DNA from: a virus
Length of the DNA: 33,975 nucleotides
Direction: 5' to 3' (one strand)
Virus record (IMG/VR): IMGVR_UViG_3300022562_000337
Location: 1-33,975 of that record
Part shown: one piece after another, positions 21,570 through 30,187 of the stretch
How positions within the stretch are numbered: the first letter of the stretch is position 1
Layout: every line of letters begins with the position of its first letter
Notes under the pieces: model-generated
What the model saw: only the letters and a program-made list of their open reading frames with translations
Database searches by the model: none
Told to the model about the DNA's origin: nothing
Translations under genes and position numbers: made by a program

Positions 21570-21903
21570 CGAACGTCACCTCGGTATGGATACGAGGGTT
21601 AGCGTTCGCGGGAACGATGCTACCGGCATCGGTGCGCTGTGCTGGCTTGTCCTTCGTGAAGCACAGCCGCCAGGCCCCGTGTTCGTTGTAGCGATGGTGC
21701 AGCATTTCGAGCCCGCACACGACAAGCCCCGTGATCAATACGCCACGCACCGCGCGCTGCGTGTCGTGGAAATCGTCGCCCTGATCCGTTGTGCTCGTCA
21801 CGACAGGCGCGGGCGTGGGAGTCGGGGAGGGCTTGGAATGATCGTGTGCGAAGGCGAACGTGGAGAACGCGAGCGCAACGATGAACGCGACGAATGACTT
21901 CAT
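21556..21903 (-). CDS. Exported or membrane-anchored protein of unknown function (115 aa)
   Basis: Residues 1-19 form a signal peptide ending FAFA, followed by HDH and a Pro/Thr-rich linker (SKPSPTPTPAPV). A second hydrophobic helix near residues 54-67 (VLITGLVVCGLEML) could anchor it. The start overlaps the previous stop (ATGA), with GAGGTGA upstream. A His-rich mature N-terminus might bind metal. The function is unknown; it is one of four unexplained genes between endolysin and spanins. Confidence 0.65.
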   Translation of the reverse strand: MKSFVAFIVALAFSTFAFAHDHSKPSPTPTPAPVVTSTTDQGDDFHDTQRAVRGVLITGLVVCGLEMLHHRYNEHGAWRLCFTKDKPAQRTDAGSIVPANANPRIHTEVTFDGKR

Positions 21904-22268
21904 TGCTTCACCTCTTGGGTTTGTTGAACGGGTACTGCTGACTGCGCTTGCCCCGGGGCCTTGAGCTGCTCAAGCGGCTTGCCCCAGATGATTTTGGCCG
22001 TGATCGGGCCGACCCATGCGCCAACGTAAATGGCCAGGTAGCCCTCGGTAATCGTTTTGTGCGTCACCATGTAAACCATCATCCAAGTCATCATGGCAAA
22101 GGAAGCCATGAAGCAGAATGCGAACTTGTCGAGCTTCCCGTTGTGCATGAGAAGGTCGGCAAGGTCGAACTCGGGCCGGTGCAGGTCACGCTGCAGCCGG
22201 TACAGAACAAGCACTCCGATCAGAACGGCGATAAGCAACAGCCCCAGCATAGGGTCAAGCGTGATCAC
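21900..22268 (-). CDS. Membrane protein, possible second holin or antiholin (122 aa)
   Basis: The GTG start overlaps the endolysin stop (GTGA). Hydrophobic segments lie at about residues 7-24 (MLGLLLIAVLIGVLVLY), 48-68 (FAFCFMASFAMMTWMMVYMV) and 74-92. A Gln-rich soluble tail follows. Size and three membrane segments fit a class I holin-like or antiholin protein, but the LydA-like gene upstream already supplies a holin. The family is not recognised. Confidence 0.65.
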   Translation of the reverse strand: MITLDPMLGLLLIAVLIGVLVLYRLQRDLHRPEFDLADLLMHNGKLDKFAFCFMASFAMMTWMMVYMVTHKTITEGYLAIYVGAWVGPITAKIIWGKPLEQLKAPGQAQSAVPVQQTQEVKQ

Positions 22269-22675
22269 GTTGTCTCCTCGATAATCTCAAAGTGTGGGCC
22301 ATCAAAGAACGACTCGTCCTTGCTCGTGCCGTTAAGGTTCCAGTCGCCGCCCCATCGCAGCTTGACTCCCAAAACCGCAGCCACGCCAAGAACGAAGCCG
22401 GCGAACTGGACGAAGCGAGCATGGTCGTTCCAGTCGAGCGGATAAGGAGCCACGTCTGCCGCAAGCGACGGCAAGCTGTTATGCTTGCTGTTCGGCCACT
22501 GGACCTTCGAGCGTTGCGGCTTCGCGTTGAATGCTTCATTCTGTTCCTCTTCTGTGCGATGCCCGCATAGCACGATGCAGTCGCGGTGTTTAATTACCTC
22601 GTTGAAAACAATCTGTAGGCGAACGTCACAAGTAGCTAGCGCCGCCTTACTTTTGTCGCTGAATGAGAAGCTCAC
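22265..22675 (-). CDS. M15 peptidase endolysin (136 aa)
   Basis: This protein should cut peptide cross-links in peptidoglycan, like phage L-alanyl-D-glutamate peptidases and VanY-type enzymes. Zinc ligands are H65 in SKHNSL, D74 in AADV and H128 in PHFE, with E130 beside it. LCGHRTEEEQNEAF is the usual N-terminal motif and RWGGDW precedes the last ligand. There is no signal peptide, so it needs the holin. The GTG start overlaps the holin stop (GTGA). Confidence 0.92.
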   Translation of the reverse strand: MSFSFSDKSKAALATCDVRLQIVFNEVIKHRDCIVLCGHRTEEEQNEAFNAKPQRSKVQWPNSKHNSLPSLAADVAPYPLDWNDHARFVQFAGFVLGVAAVLGVKLRWGGDWNLNGTSKDESFFDGPHFEIIEETT

Positions 22676-22977
22676 AGAAATTTCCTCTTCAGGTAATTCT
22701 CCAGGATCATGATGGCACGCGAGCCCATGTGCCCGCTGATCCCGACGAAGGCCGCGGTCACAAGTGGAGGCAGGTCAGCGGCTTCGCATAGGTAGAATGT
22801 GACGATCCCCGTGAAGGCGGAGATCACGAGTTCACCGATGAACTCGAACACGCTCCACTTCTCCGTCATGCCATCACGAACCCGCTGGAAAAAGTTTGCC
22901 GCGCCTCCTAGCATAGCCAATCCTCCGACCCACAAGTAGGTCAACAATGAATAGTTTGTAGGGTCCTTCATGCTCAC
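22672..22977 (-). CDS. LydA-like holin (101 aa)
   Basis: Three membrane segments lie at about residues 10-28, 44-64 and 68-90, and the ending SGHMGSRAIMILENYLK resembles the P1 LydA holin family. The GTG at 22977 has GGGAG 8 nt upstream. An ATG two codons on (MKDPTNY) could give a slightly shorter form. It precedes the endolysin, as expected. Confidence 0.85.
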   Translation of the reverse strand: MSMKDPTNYSLLTYLWVGGLAMLGGAANFFQRVRDGMTEKWSVFEFIGELVISAFTGIVTFYLCEAADLPPLVTAAFVGISGHMGSRAIMILENYLKRKFL

Positions 22978-22989
22978 GTGTGATTCTCC

Positions 22990-24006
22990 CTAAGTCAGGT
23001 TCCACTGGAAGCCATGCACGGGAACAATGAGCGGTCCCTTGCGCGTGGCGATGGGGGTGTTGTCGATGCTGAAATCCCCGTTCATCAGCAGCTCCGAAAT
23101 GTTGTAGCCTGGGTCATTCTGCTCGTGCATCGTGAGCAGGTCTTTCATGTAAGGCGACACTGGGTCAAGCAGCAGGATTCGATTTCCGGGCTTCATCACC
23201 CCGTCTGCAAACGGATGTGGGATCACGTTCATGTCGCGCAGCTTGTCGGCCATCGTCAGTTCGGCACGGACCTTGGCGTCGGTCTGGATGCGCTTCATCA
23301 CGATGTCTTTCTTTAGGCCCGCACGAATCGCGTTGCCGATGCTGCCATGCTCCGCGAGGATCTCAGGCAATGTGCGGAACACCTTGCCATCGCGGGCGTA
23401 CTCGAGCGCGGTCGGGTCGATGCGGTTCGGGCCGTTGTAGATCCACGGCGGGTCCTGCGCCACGTCCACGCGCACCACCTTGCCGCTCGGCTCGACCTCG
23501 ACGTAGATGAAGAGCGGCACTTCGCCATCGCCAAGATCATACGGCGGCGAGGCGGTGAAGTAGTACGCTTGAAAGTAATACGGATTGGAGATGCTACTAT
23601 CGGAGTTGTAAAACCCGATGGCCGTTCCATATGCTGCGCCGGGATAGGCCATGACTCGACAATTGGTGCTGCCGCTTCCGCCACTTCTTATGCTCCAACC
23701 GAGCGTATACAGGCCGCCCGTAAACGAAACTTCAACCATCGTGCTGGCGCCGACAGATGCCGAACTCTGCTGCGTCGATTTCTTTAGCTGTCCTTGGCCG
23801 ACGCTACTCGAGGCGAGCTGGCTTTGGCTGATCGCGAGCGAGCCGATCTTCGCGTTCGTCACCGCTGCGTCAGCGATGCCCGCCGTCTGCACTTGCGGCG
23901 CTCCGCTGTCGCCGTTGCACATGGCGGTGATATTGGCCTGTAGCTGCGTCATCTTCGTCGACGTCAGCGTACTACCATAGGAAAATGTCAGTGCGGTCCA
24001 AGTCAT
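22990..24006 (-). CDS. Tail fibre or tail tip protein (338 aa)
   Basis: The N-terminal part (MTWTALTFSYGSTLTSTKMT, then QLQANI and DAAVTNAKIGSLA) has the low-complexity pattern of phage tail fibre or spike shafts. Residues 85-180 are Ser/Gly/Tyr-rich beta structure. The C-terminal half is more globular, with DPPWIYNGPNRIDPTALEY and LPEILAEHGSIGNAIRAGL. It is the last structural gene before the holin. Host recognition is plausible but not shown. Confidence 0.75.
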   Translation of the reverse strand: MTWTALTFSYGSTLTSTKMTQLQANITAMCNGDSGAPQVQTAGIADAAVTNAKIGSLAISQSQLASSSVGQGQLKKSTQQSSASVGASTMVEVSFTGGLYTLGWSIRSGGSGSTNCRVMAYPGAAYGTAIGFYNSDSSISNPYYFQAYYFTASPPYDLGDGEVPLFIYVEVEPSGKVVRVDVAQDPPWIYNGPNRIDPTALEYARDGKVFRTLPEILAEHGSIGNAIRAGLKKDIVMKRIQTDAKVRAELTMADKLRDMNVIPHPFADGVMKPGNRILLLDPVSPYMKDLLTMHEQNDPGYNISELLMNGDFSIDNTPIATRKGPLIVPVHGFQWNLT

Positions 24007-24206
24007 TTGCTGCGCTCCTTGTCACGGAGCTGGTGCGTGAACTCAGCCACTTCGGCTAGGTGCGCAGGACACAGCTCTGGGTTTATGATGTCGGAATCAA
24101 ATTGAATACCCTGTAATGCACCCCATCCGGGAAAACCGGCGCCCGGTGATTTCTCGGTTTCTGTCAGGTTGCAAACGTCGCAACGTATGGTGCGTAGTTG
24201 GCTCAT
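24003..24206 (-). CDS. Small Cys/His zinc-binding protein between tail genes (67 aa)
   Basis: CDVC (residues 9-12) and CPAH (about 46-49) make a C-C-C-H zinc site around the conserved-looking GFPGWGALQGIQF. Both ends overlap neighbours by 4 nt, so it is translated with the tail genes. It may be a structural or assembly factor. I have seen no function for the family. Confidence 0.7.
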   Translation of the reverse strand: MSQLRTIRCDVCNLTETEKSPGAGFPGWGALQGIQFDSDIINPELCPAHLAEVAEFTHQLRDKERSK

Positions 24207-26050
24207 TGAAGTAAGTCTCCTCCGTCAAGTGCGCTAATATCGAGTAAGAATGGCGTGACGATTTGCGACCCGTCTGTGCTTAGTTTCATCGTCCCATTAT
24301 CCATATTTATGCTTCGCTGCATCACGCGCCAGCCATTGGACACGCCGATGTGCGGCTCGGCCACGATCAACGTCTCTCCAATGTACAGCAGCATGGGCTG
24401 TAGCAACGCGCTCACTTCCACGCGCTCATAAGGCTCACCCGACGTGAACATCACGCGCTGCGCAATAGTGGCTGCGTCCAGGGACGTCACATACCAGAAG
24501 TTCTCGCTTCGCAGGTAGCCTTCATGCAAACCGTAGCTGTTGATCGAGGCGGTCTTCACTTCAAACACACCGAGGTTCCAGTTTTTGCTGGTCGGGTCAT
24601 AGTTGCCATATGACCAGAACTTGTTGATGATGTCTGCTTCCTCGATACTCGCCCTCACGTCGGTGAAGTCATCGATCCCGAGGCTGGTGATGTTGGTGTT
24701 GATATTGGTGAAGCGAGCAAAGTGCAGCTTGTTGCTGGCCATGTAGCATGCGCTTTGCGTGAGGTTCGTAAGATCGCGCATTGCCTCGAGCACCTTCTTC
24801 CCCTGTACGCGCATCTGCATTGTCACGCTGTCCGCGCTGAACACCGCCGCCCACGCCTGAAATGATGCCCAATCGATGTCCGGGTTGCTGCTGTTCGCCG
24901 TTGAATCCAGCGCGCCGTAGCACGTGCACAGCGTCCACGCGATATCGCTCGGGATGATTGGGCCCATGATCGCGGGGCTGTCCGCATTCGTGCCCACGAT
25001 GCGCTCGGCAAGGTTCGTCAGCTTGTCGGCCATCGTGATGCCAATCTTCGCCTTGTTGTACTCCACCCGCGTCACATCGCCCACGAAGAGCGAGATGTAT
25101 TCGGGCGTCCCCGTTCCGCGACGTTCATCTTCTTGGCGCTCTATCCAAGCGGGGCTGTTCTCGAACACGGTGCTGTAGACCTGCGCGTATCCGCTGTTGG
25201 TCAGGGCCTCGCTGCCGATGTTGTCGAAACCGTAGTGTAGTTGGAGCTGTCCGCTGGTGAGGAAACTATAGTCGCCTCGGTACATGCGCTTGATCTGTGC
25301 GTCGGTCGGCGCGAAGGCGTAGGCGCGGCACTCGTCCAGTACGCCTACCACCTGATACGGCTTGAACAGCGGAAACGCTCCCCACCCGAAAACGGGCGAT
25401 AGGCTCGCGCAGCCGATCTTGCCTCCCGTTGAGGCGGACGCGACCAAACTGCCATTTACCCAAAGGCCGAGCCAGTCGCTGTTGATATTCCTCACGCCCA
25501 CGACGTGGTAGTCAAAATCGACCTCGCGCGAGGTTACGTCCTCGGCGTAGGTCGGGGTGCTGTCGCTGTGGACGTGCGTCATGCGGAACTGCCGCTGGCT
25601 GTCCATTGACAGCGATACTTGATACCGACCCCAAAATGGTCCGGTGATGACGGTGCCGCTGTCGCTCAGTGTGCAACTCGTGGGCTTGAACCACGCCTCC
25701 ATCGCGTAGTTGCTGCCTAGCATCGTTATTGGAGTGTCGCTGGTGACGAAGCGAATGCGGGCGCTGCTCGTGGTGTTCGTTACTCCGCCCCACCGACGGA
25801 AGCCCATCTTTAGCTCGCACTCAGCGCGCATCGTGGTCTTGTCTTCGCGGAAGAAGTTCATCGCGGTGTCTTCGTTCGCGAGATCGATGGCGACGGTGGT
25901 GGGGCGAAGATCATCCCACTTCTGGCTTAATGATGGCCAGCGCAGCACGCGGTCGCTGTAGTCGCTGCCAGCGATGGTGAACGAGCGAGCGATCACGGGA
26001 TTAGTGCTGTAGCACTGTTCTGCGAACCATGACGAGACTTCGTAGCCCAT
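24203..26050 (-). CDS. Tail hub-like minor tail protein with LamG-like insert (615 aa)
   Basis: I chose the ATG at 26050 because it forms TGATG with the upstream stop and has GGAG 8 nt before it. Residues about 100-270 look like a concanavalin/LamG beta sandwich (YAMEAWFKPTSC, then DYHVVGVRN, LGLWVNGSLV and VLDECRAYAFAPTDAQIKRM). The flanks, with FVGDVTRVEYNKAKIGITMA and VEVSALLQPMLLYIGETL, resemble baseplate hub proteins. The insert could bind host glycans. It follows a Dit-like small protein and the tape measure, the normal position of a hub or tail-associated protein. Confidence 0.75.
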   Translation of the reverse strand: MGYEVSSWFAEQCYSTNPVIARSFTIAGSDYSDRVLRWPSLSQKWDDLRPTTVAIDLANEDTAMNFFREDKTTMRAECELKMGFRRWGGVTNTTSSARIRFVTSDTPITMLGSNYAMEAWFKPTSCTLSDSGTVITGPFWGRYQVSLSMDSQRQFRMTHVHSDSTPTYAEDVTSREVDFDYHVVGVRNINSDWLGLWVNGSLVASASTGGKIGCASLSPVFGWGAFPLFKPYQVVGVLDECRAYAFAPTDAQIKRMYRGDYSFLTSGQLQLHYGFDNIGSEALTNSGYAQVYSTVFENSPAWIERQEDERRGTGTPEYISLFVGDVTRVEYNKAKIGITMADKLTNLAERIVGTNADSPAIMGPIIPSDIAWTLCTCYGALDSTANSSNPDIDWASFQAWAAVFSADSVTMQMRVQGKKVLEAMRDLTNLTQSACYMASNKLHFARFTNINTNITSLGIDDFTDVRASIEEADIINKFWSYGNYDPTSKNWNLGVFEVKTASINSYGLHEGYLRSENFWYVTSLDAATIAQRVMFTSGEPYERVEVSALLQPMLLYIGETLIVAEPHIGVSNGWRVMQRSINMDNGTMKLSTDGSQIVTPFLLDISALDGGDLLQ

Positions 26051-26403
26051 CAGTAAGACTCCAGCTCGATTGTGCCCTTCCACAGGTCGTCATAGGGCTT
26101 GATCAGCTGAGCGATAGGGCGCTTGTCGCCCATGATCCTCATCGAATACTCGTCGCTCGTGTCCTCGTCCACCAAGGTGACGTTGGTGTTGTTGCGCCAG
26201 AACTGGTTGATGAGTTGCGCCTCACTGTTCGTCAGGAACTGCACAGGAAGCTTGAACCCATCCAGCCTGCCCCACTTGTAAACGTACTGCTTACCGCTTT
26301 GCGAGCGGTGGCGCGTGGTGATGATTTCTTCGTCTATGCTCATCCCGTACTCAGGAAAGAGCTGGACGTGCGTCCCGCTACTGGCGAAAAGTAGAAAGCT
26401 CAT
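26050..26403 (-). CDS. Small minor tail protein, distal-tail candidate (117 aa)
   Basis: It is a beta-rich protein with SGKQYVYKWGRLDGFKLPV and SEAQLINQFWRNNTNVTLVD, resembling small distal tail or tape-measure-adjacent proteins. It overlaps the tape measure stop by 4 nt. Its position directly after the tape measure gene is that of the distal tail protein in siphoviruses, though it is short for that family. Confidence 0.7.
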   Translation of the reverse strand: MSFLLFASSGTHVQLFPEYGMSIDEEIITTRHRSQSGKQYVYKWGRLDGFKLPVQFLTNSEAQLINQFWRNNTNVTLVDEDTSDEYSMRIMGDKRPIAQLIKPYDDLWKGTIELESY

Positions 26404-28586
26404 CGTGCGTTCCCCTGAATATACTCGGGCTTAACGCCCATGCGCCCGACGATGTTAAGCGCCGGGACGATCTTGTCCGTGGCCAGTCGCTCCCAGTCGC
26501 CACGCGATAGATCAAGCAGTGCGCTGGCGTTCGTCGCGTTTTCGAGTATGTGAATCTCGACCTTTTGAATGATCACGGGGGCTCCACCTGCGCCTGCGCC
26601 CGCGTCCTCTGACGTCCTCGCCGCGTTTTGTTCATTGAGGAACGCGGTGAGGTCGCGATTCTGCTCGGGCATCAGGACACGCTCGCCCTTGTCAAGCAAG
26701 AATGATCCCTCGCTCGGCACGTTCGTCATGCCCGCGTGCGCCTGGCCACCCGGGGGCTGTTGCGATTTGATCTTCGATACCTGAGCGAGCCCAAACGCGA
26801 CGGCTGCTGCGGCTGCAATAGGACCCAGGATCCATCCGACGATAGGAATGCCTGACGCGCTTTGGTAAGCGTTCGTCGCGGCCGTGTACGTCTGAATGAT
26901 CGCCTGAGCGATACTCGCGGCCTTGCCTATGGCGAACTGTTTCTTGTTCTCACTACCCATGAGCTGCGTGATCGAGCCCAGCGAATCAGCCGTGTAGTTC
27001 AGCTGGTTCTGCATCGTCATCTTCGACACGCGCAGTCGATTTAACTCGGCGCCGGCGATAATGTCGCCCAGTCGTGCATTGGCCTGGAGCGTCGCCATGT
27101 TCAACAGCTCCATATACTGCTCTTTAGTAATCAGCTTGTTCGCTTCAGCCAGCTGCAGATTGACGAGCTGGATCTCCGTTTCCATGTTGATGCGTTCTGT
27201 CTCACCTAGCAAGCTTTGGTCGACCATCGAGGCGCGTTGATCAAGCAGCGCTTTGTACGCCTCGAGTGCCTTCTGACGCGCAAGCGTCTCGTCCTCCGTT
27301 GCTTTCTTCGTCGACTCAGCCGTCCGCGTCCCCACTTCCGTCACGTGCTGAATGATTTGATCAGCACGCTTCTTCGCCTCGTCCGCGCTTAATCCAAACG
27401 CGGTCATCAGGTGCTCTGCCACGACGTTGCCAACATCGGCCGCGGTATCTTTAAGCTTGCCCAGTTTCTGCTGCATCTCGGCAACGCTGTTGGCCGTGGC
27501 CTCTGGGATGCGTTCGGTCAAGACCTTGATGAAGTCATCCGCAAGGTCCTTGCCCGTGAAGAAGTCGAACACCTTTTGGAACGCCCATTTCCCCAGCTCA
27601 ACGAACGCCTCCCACGCGATCTTGTACGCCGTTAGCAGCACCTCGCCAAAAGACTGCGCGAAGATCACGGCGGCTTCCAGCACCTTCGGGAAGCTTTCGA
27701 TCACGTTGTTGACCCAGTTGGTAACGTCTTTAATGCTGAAGCTGAGCGTGATTATCTTCTTTATGTTGCTAAACACCTGTTCACCGTATGCCCAGATGAG
27801 CACGATATTCTTGATCACTCCGCCCGCCCAGTCGGTGATGCCCTTACGCAACCCCACCACGGCATCGGTGGCGATGCGAACCAGCCCCGTCATGAATGGC
27901 ATCCACTGATTACCAACGGAGATCGCTACGCCTTTGATCGAAGAGCTAAGGCGCGTCAGTGAATCGTTAAAGTACTCTGCTTGCTGCGCCGCTCTCTCGC
28001 CTATCTCCACTCCCAGATAACGTGCATCCGCGGCAGCTGCACGCATCGCCGCGCTGCCGCCCTGAAGCAGTGGGATCATGTTCGCAAAGCCACGGCCAGC
28101 GATAGCCATACCAGCAGACATGATGTCCGCGTTAACCCCGTTCTTTTCGATGCTGTCGGCCAGATCGTACAGCACGTCCTTGCTGGTCTTCAGTGTCCCA
28201 TCGGTGTTCTTGATCGTGATACCGAGGTGATCGAACTCGTCTGTGTACGTCTTGACGCCATAGCTAGCTTCGCTGATTGCGCGATTCATGCGCGACAGCG
28301 TGCTCTGCAGCTCTTCCATGCTCACGTCCGCGAGGGACGCGGCATGTGCCAGGTCACTGAATTCAGTGACACCGACATTGGCGCGCTGCGCTGCCTTGAT
28401 CATCTCATCTTGAAAGTCTGCGGCCTCCTTTGTGATCTTGTACATGGCGAGGGCGCCGGCAGTAGCGGCCGCCGCCGCTACGCCAACCGCCTTACCAAAC
28501 GTGCCGAGCGAGCCAACGACCTTTGAAAGGACGCTGGTCGCCTCGTCTTTGGCACTAATGACTAGTTCTAATGCCTCGTCAGCCAC
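26400..28586 (-). CDS. Tape measure protein (728 aa)
   Basis: The N-terminus (ELVISAKDEATSVLSKVVGS) is the usual tape-measure opening, followed by an Ala-rich hydrophobic helix (residues 33-50), long helical segments and hydrophobic patches near 240-340 and 595-625. The GTG start has AGGAG 8 nt upstream and overlaps the chaperone extension by 8 nt. By the rule of about 0.15 nm per residue, the tail would be near 110 nm. It also acts in DNA injection in related phages. Confidence 0.92.
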   Translation of the reverse strand: MADEALELVISAKDEATSVLSKVVGSLGTFGKAVGVAAAAATAGALAMYKITKEAADFQDEMIKAAQRANVGVTEFSDLAHAASLADVSMEELQSTLSRMNRAISEASYGVKTYTDEFDHLGITIKNTDGTLKTSKDVLYDLADSIEKNGVNADIMSAGMAIAGRGFANMIPLLQGGSAAMRAAAADARYLGVEIGERAAQQAEYFNDSLTRLSSSIKGVAISVGNQWMPFMTGLVRIATDAVVGLRKGITDWAGGVIKNIVLIWAYGEQVFSNIKKIITLSFSIKDVTNWVNNVIESFPKVLEAAVIFAQSFGEVLLTAYKIAWEAFVELGKWAFQKVFDFFTGKDLADDFIKVLTERIPEATANSVAEMQQKLGKLKDTAADVGNVVAEHLMTAFGLSADEAKKRADQIIQHVTEVGTRTAESTKKATEDETLARQKALEAYKALLDQRASMVDQSLLGETERINMETEIQLVNLQLAEANKLITKEQYMELLNMATLQANARLGDIIAGAELNRLRVSKMTMQNQLNYTADSLGSITQLMGSENKKQFAIGKAASIAQAIIQTYTAATNAYQSASGIPIVGWILGPIAAAAAVAFGLAQVSKIKSQQPPGGQAHAGMTNVPSEGSFLLDKGERVLMPEQNRDLTAFLNEQNAARTSEDAGAGAGGAPVIIQKVEIHILENATNASALLDLSRGDWERLATDKIVPALNIVGRMGVKPEYIQGNAR

Positions 28587-29180
28587 GCTTCAGTCTCCTG
28601 TACTCGCTCTTCAGCCATTCCGTTTCGATGATCCTGAACACTTCTATTACCACATTCTCCTGATCCATATACGCGCCGCCGTCCGGCCACTCGACTCTGT
28701 GCACGGTGGGCGGGGTGCGACCTGTCTTGCCACCCAGCCCCCGTGTGAGAGCGTGGCAACTCGTCCAAACGTCGATCCACACATCCGCTCGAACGCTTGC
28801 CACATAAGCCAGATCCTGTACGTTAAGCCTTACGCCTTCGAAGGCACGGGCAGCGACGCGTCGGAGTTTCCCGTCTCCTCCTTCGACAACTTGCTGGCGT
28901 CGAGGAGCTCGTCGACGATGGCCTTCACCACGGGCTGAAAATACTGCTCATCCATCGCCTGCTCCAACGTCATCTCGTTGCCGTCGGCGTCCGTCAACCC
29001 ACGAAACGTCACCACGTGTGCCGTCAATAGACCAAGCACACGATTGGCCTTCTCGATGTTCGTGCCTTCGGCAACCAGCGACTCAACGACATCCTTTCGC
29101 TTCATGCGTTTTAGCTCGAACTCGACCTTGTCTCCCTCGAATTCGAACACTTTCTTCACTGTCTTCGTGAATTTACTCAT
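28579..29180 (-). CDS. Tail assembly chaperone, frameshifted long form (gpGT-like, about 200 aa)
   Basis: A -1 slip at 28872-28866 joins 105 residues of the short chaperone to a 95-residue extension that stays open to 28579. The extension after the slip begins LRRVAARAFEGVRLNVQD and includes YVASVRADVWIDVWTSCHA and VIEVFRIIETEWLKSEYRR. In lambda-like phages the long form binds the tape measure and recruits tail tube subunits. The extension ends 8 nt inside the tape measure gene, the normal arrangement. Confidence 0.85.
28830..29180 (-). CDS. Tail assembly chaperone, short form (gpG-like, 116 aa)
   Basis: The N-terminus (MSKFTKTVKKVFEFEGDKVE) and the helical middle (KANRVLGLLTAHVVTFRGLT) fit the gpG family. 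TAGGAGATA precedes the ATG. It lies between the major tail protein and the tape measure, as in most siphoviruses. Most ribosomes should stop at 28830; a fraction slip to make the long form. Confidence 0.88.
   Translation of the reverse strand: MSKFTKTVKKVFEFEGDKVEFELKRMKRKDVVESLVAEGTNIEKANRVLGLLTAHVVTFRGLTDADGNEMTLEQAMDEQYFQPVVKAIVDELLDASKLSKEETGNSDASLPVPSKA
28866..28872 (-). promoter_or_regulatory. Programmed -1 frameshift site GGGAAAC
   Basis: The heptamer lies in frame as G GGA AAC, the X XXY YYZ slippery pattern. The -1 frame has no stop from here to 28579, while the zero frame ends 12 codons later at 28830. Lambda uses the related GGGAAAG in the same gene pair. Confidence 0.9.
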
Positions 29181-29204
29181 GCGTGGTATCTCCTATCGTA
29201 CGCG

Positions 29205-30176
29205 TTAGTAGGACGGCTGGGTGTTCGTGAGTGTGATCTGGATCGCCGTCGCGCTGTTGACGTTGTAGACGCCCTTCGCGCTGAAGCCAACCTCAACCTC
29301 TTCAGGCCCGCCAGCAACGGGCTTGAACTCACTGTAACGCATGCCGGGGATCTGAATCTTCAGCATGTCGTAGTACCCGCTTTGGATCAGCGTCGGACCC
29401 TGTAGGAAAAGCACAAGCTCGCGCTCGCTTTGCGACAGGAACTGCTGATACTCGTTCTGGTTGTCAAACACGATGGTTCCGCCAATCGTCACCGAGCGTG
29501 AACCACTGCGCTTGATGCGTCCCGGAGTCTTCACGCCCGCGGCCACAAAGTGCTTGACTTCTAGGCCTTCCTCGATGGCGATGTTGAGGTCGCGGATGCC
29601 TAACTGCGCGCTTCCGCCGAACGTAACCGAAGCCACGTCCCACGTGAAGCCTAGGTTGCTAGGGTTGGCCACGCTCATCGAGCCGATCTGCGAATACTTG
29701 CCACCGATGAACTCGACATTGGCCTTCAGCAGCTCACCATTACTGATCGAAAGCGAGAACTTGTTCGCCACCATGTCGTAGTACAAATGGGCCGAGCCGC
29801 CGTCTGCCAGGTTCTTGTAGATCGTGCACGGGACCTTGGCGGCGTAGATATCGAAGTCGGTTGTCGGCGGCTTGAACACGTGGTTCTTCATTCCGGTGCC
29901 GCTGGAAGCTGTCGTTGGCGAGCCAAACATCGCCTTCAGCATCGCTCCGAGTGCGATGGGATTGACTTCACAGTCAATGCTCCCTTCGTTCGTATTGATG
30001 CCCTCGTACATCTGGCCCTCGTCGTAGCGGCCGGTCATGTTTTCTGCCATGATCGTCTCCTTCGCTACCGCGAAGCCCTCGCCCGTGAATGGAATGCCGT
30101 AGCGCGAGTTGGTGAGCGCGGTGCCCCAGCTGTTCTGGAACGTGATCGACAACTGGCTATCAAGACCATAGCTCAT
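29205..30176 (-). CDS. Major tail protein, tail tube subunit (323 aa)
   Basis: It is a beta-rich protein with conserved-looking YGIPFTGEGFAVAKETIMAE and GSIDCEVNPIALGAMLKAMF, as in phage major tail proteins. A second half (GSRSVTIGGTIVFDNQNEYQ) repeats the tube fold, suggesting a duplicated tube domain. GGAG lies 7 nt before the ATG. It sits between the tail terminator and the chaperone, the standard position. Confidence 0.88.
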   Translation of the reverse strand: MSYGLDSQLSITFQNSWGTALTNSRYGIPFTGEGFAVAKETIMAENMTGRYDEGQMYEGINTNEGSIDCEVNPIALGAMLKAMFGSPTTASSGTGMKNHVFKPPTTDFDIYAAKVPCTIYKNLADGGSAHLYYDMVANKFSLSISNGELLKANVEFIGGKYSQIGSMSVANPSNLGFTWDVASVTFGGSAQLGIRDLNIAIEEGLEVKHFVAAGVKTPGRIKRSGSRSVTIGGTIVFDNQNEYQQFLSQSERELVLFLQGPTLIQSGYYDMLKIQIPGMRYSEFKPVAGGPEEVEVGFSAKGVYNVNSATAIQITLTNTQPSY

Positions 30177-30187
30177 GTCATGTCTCC

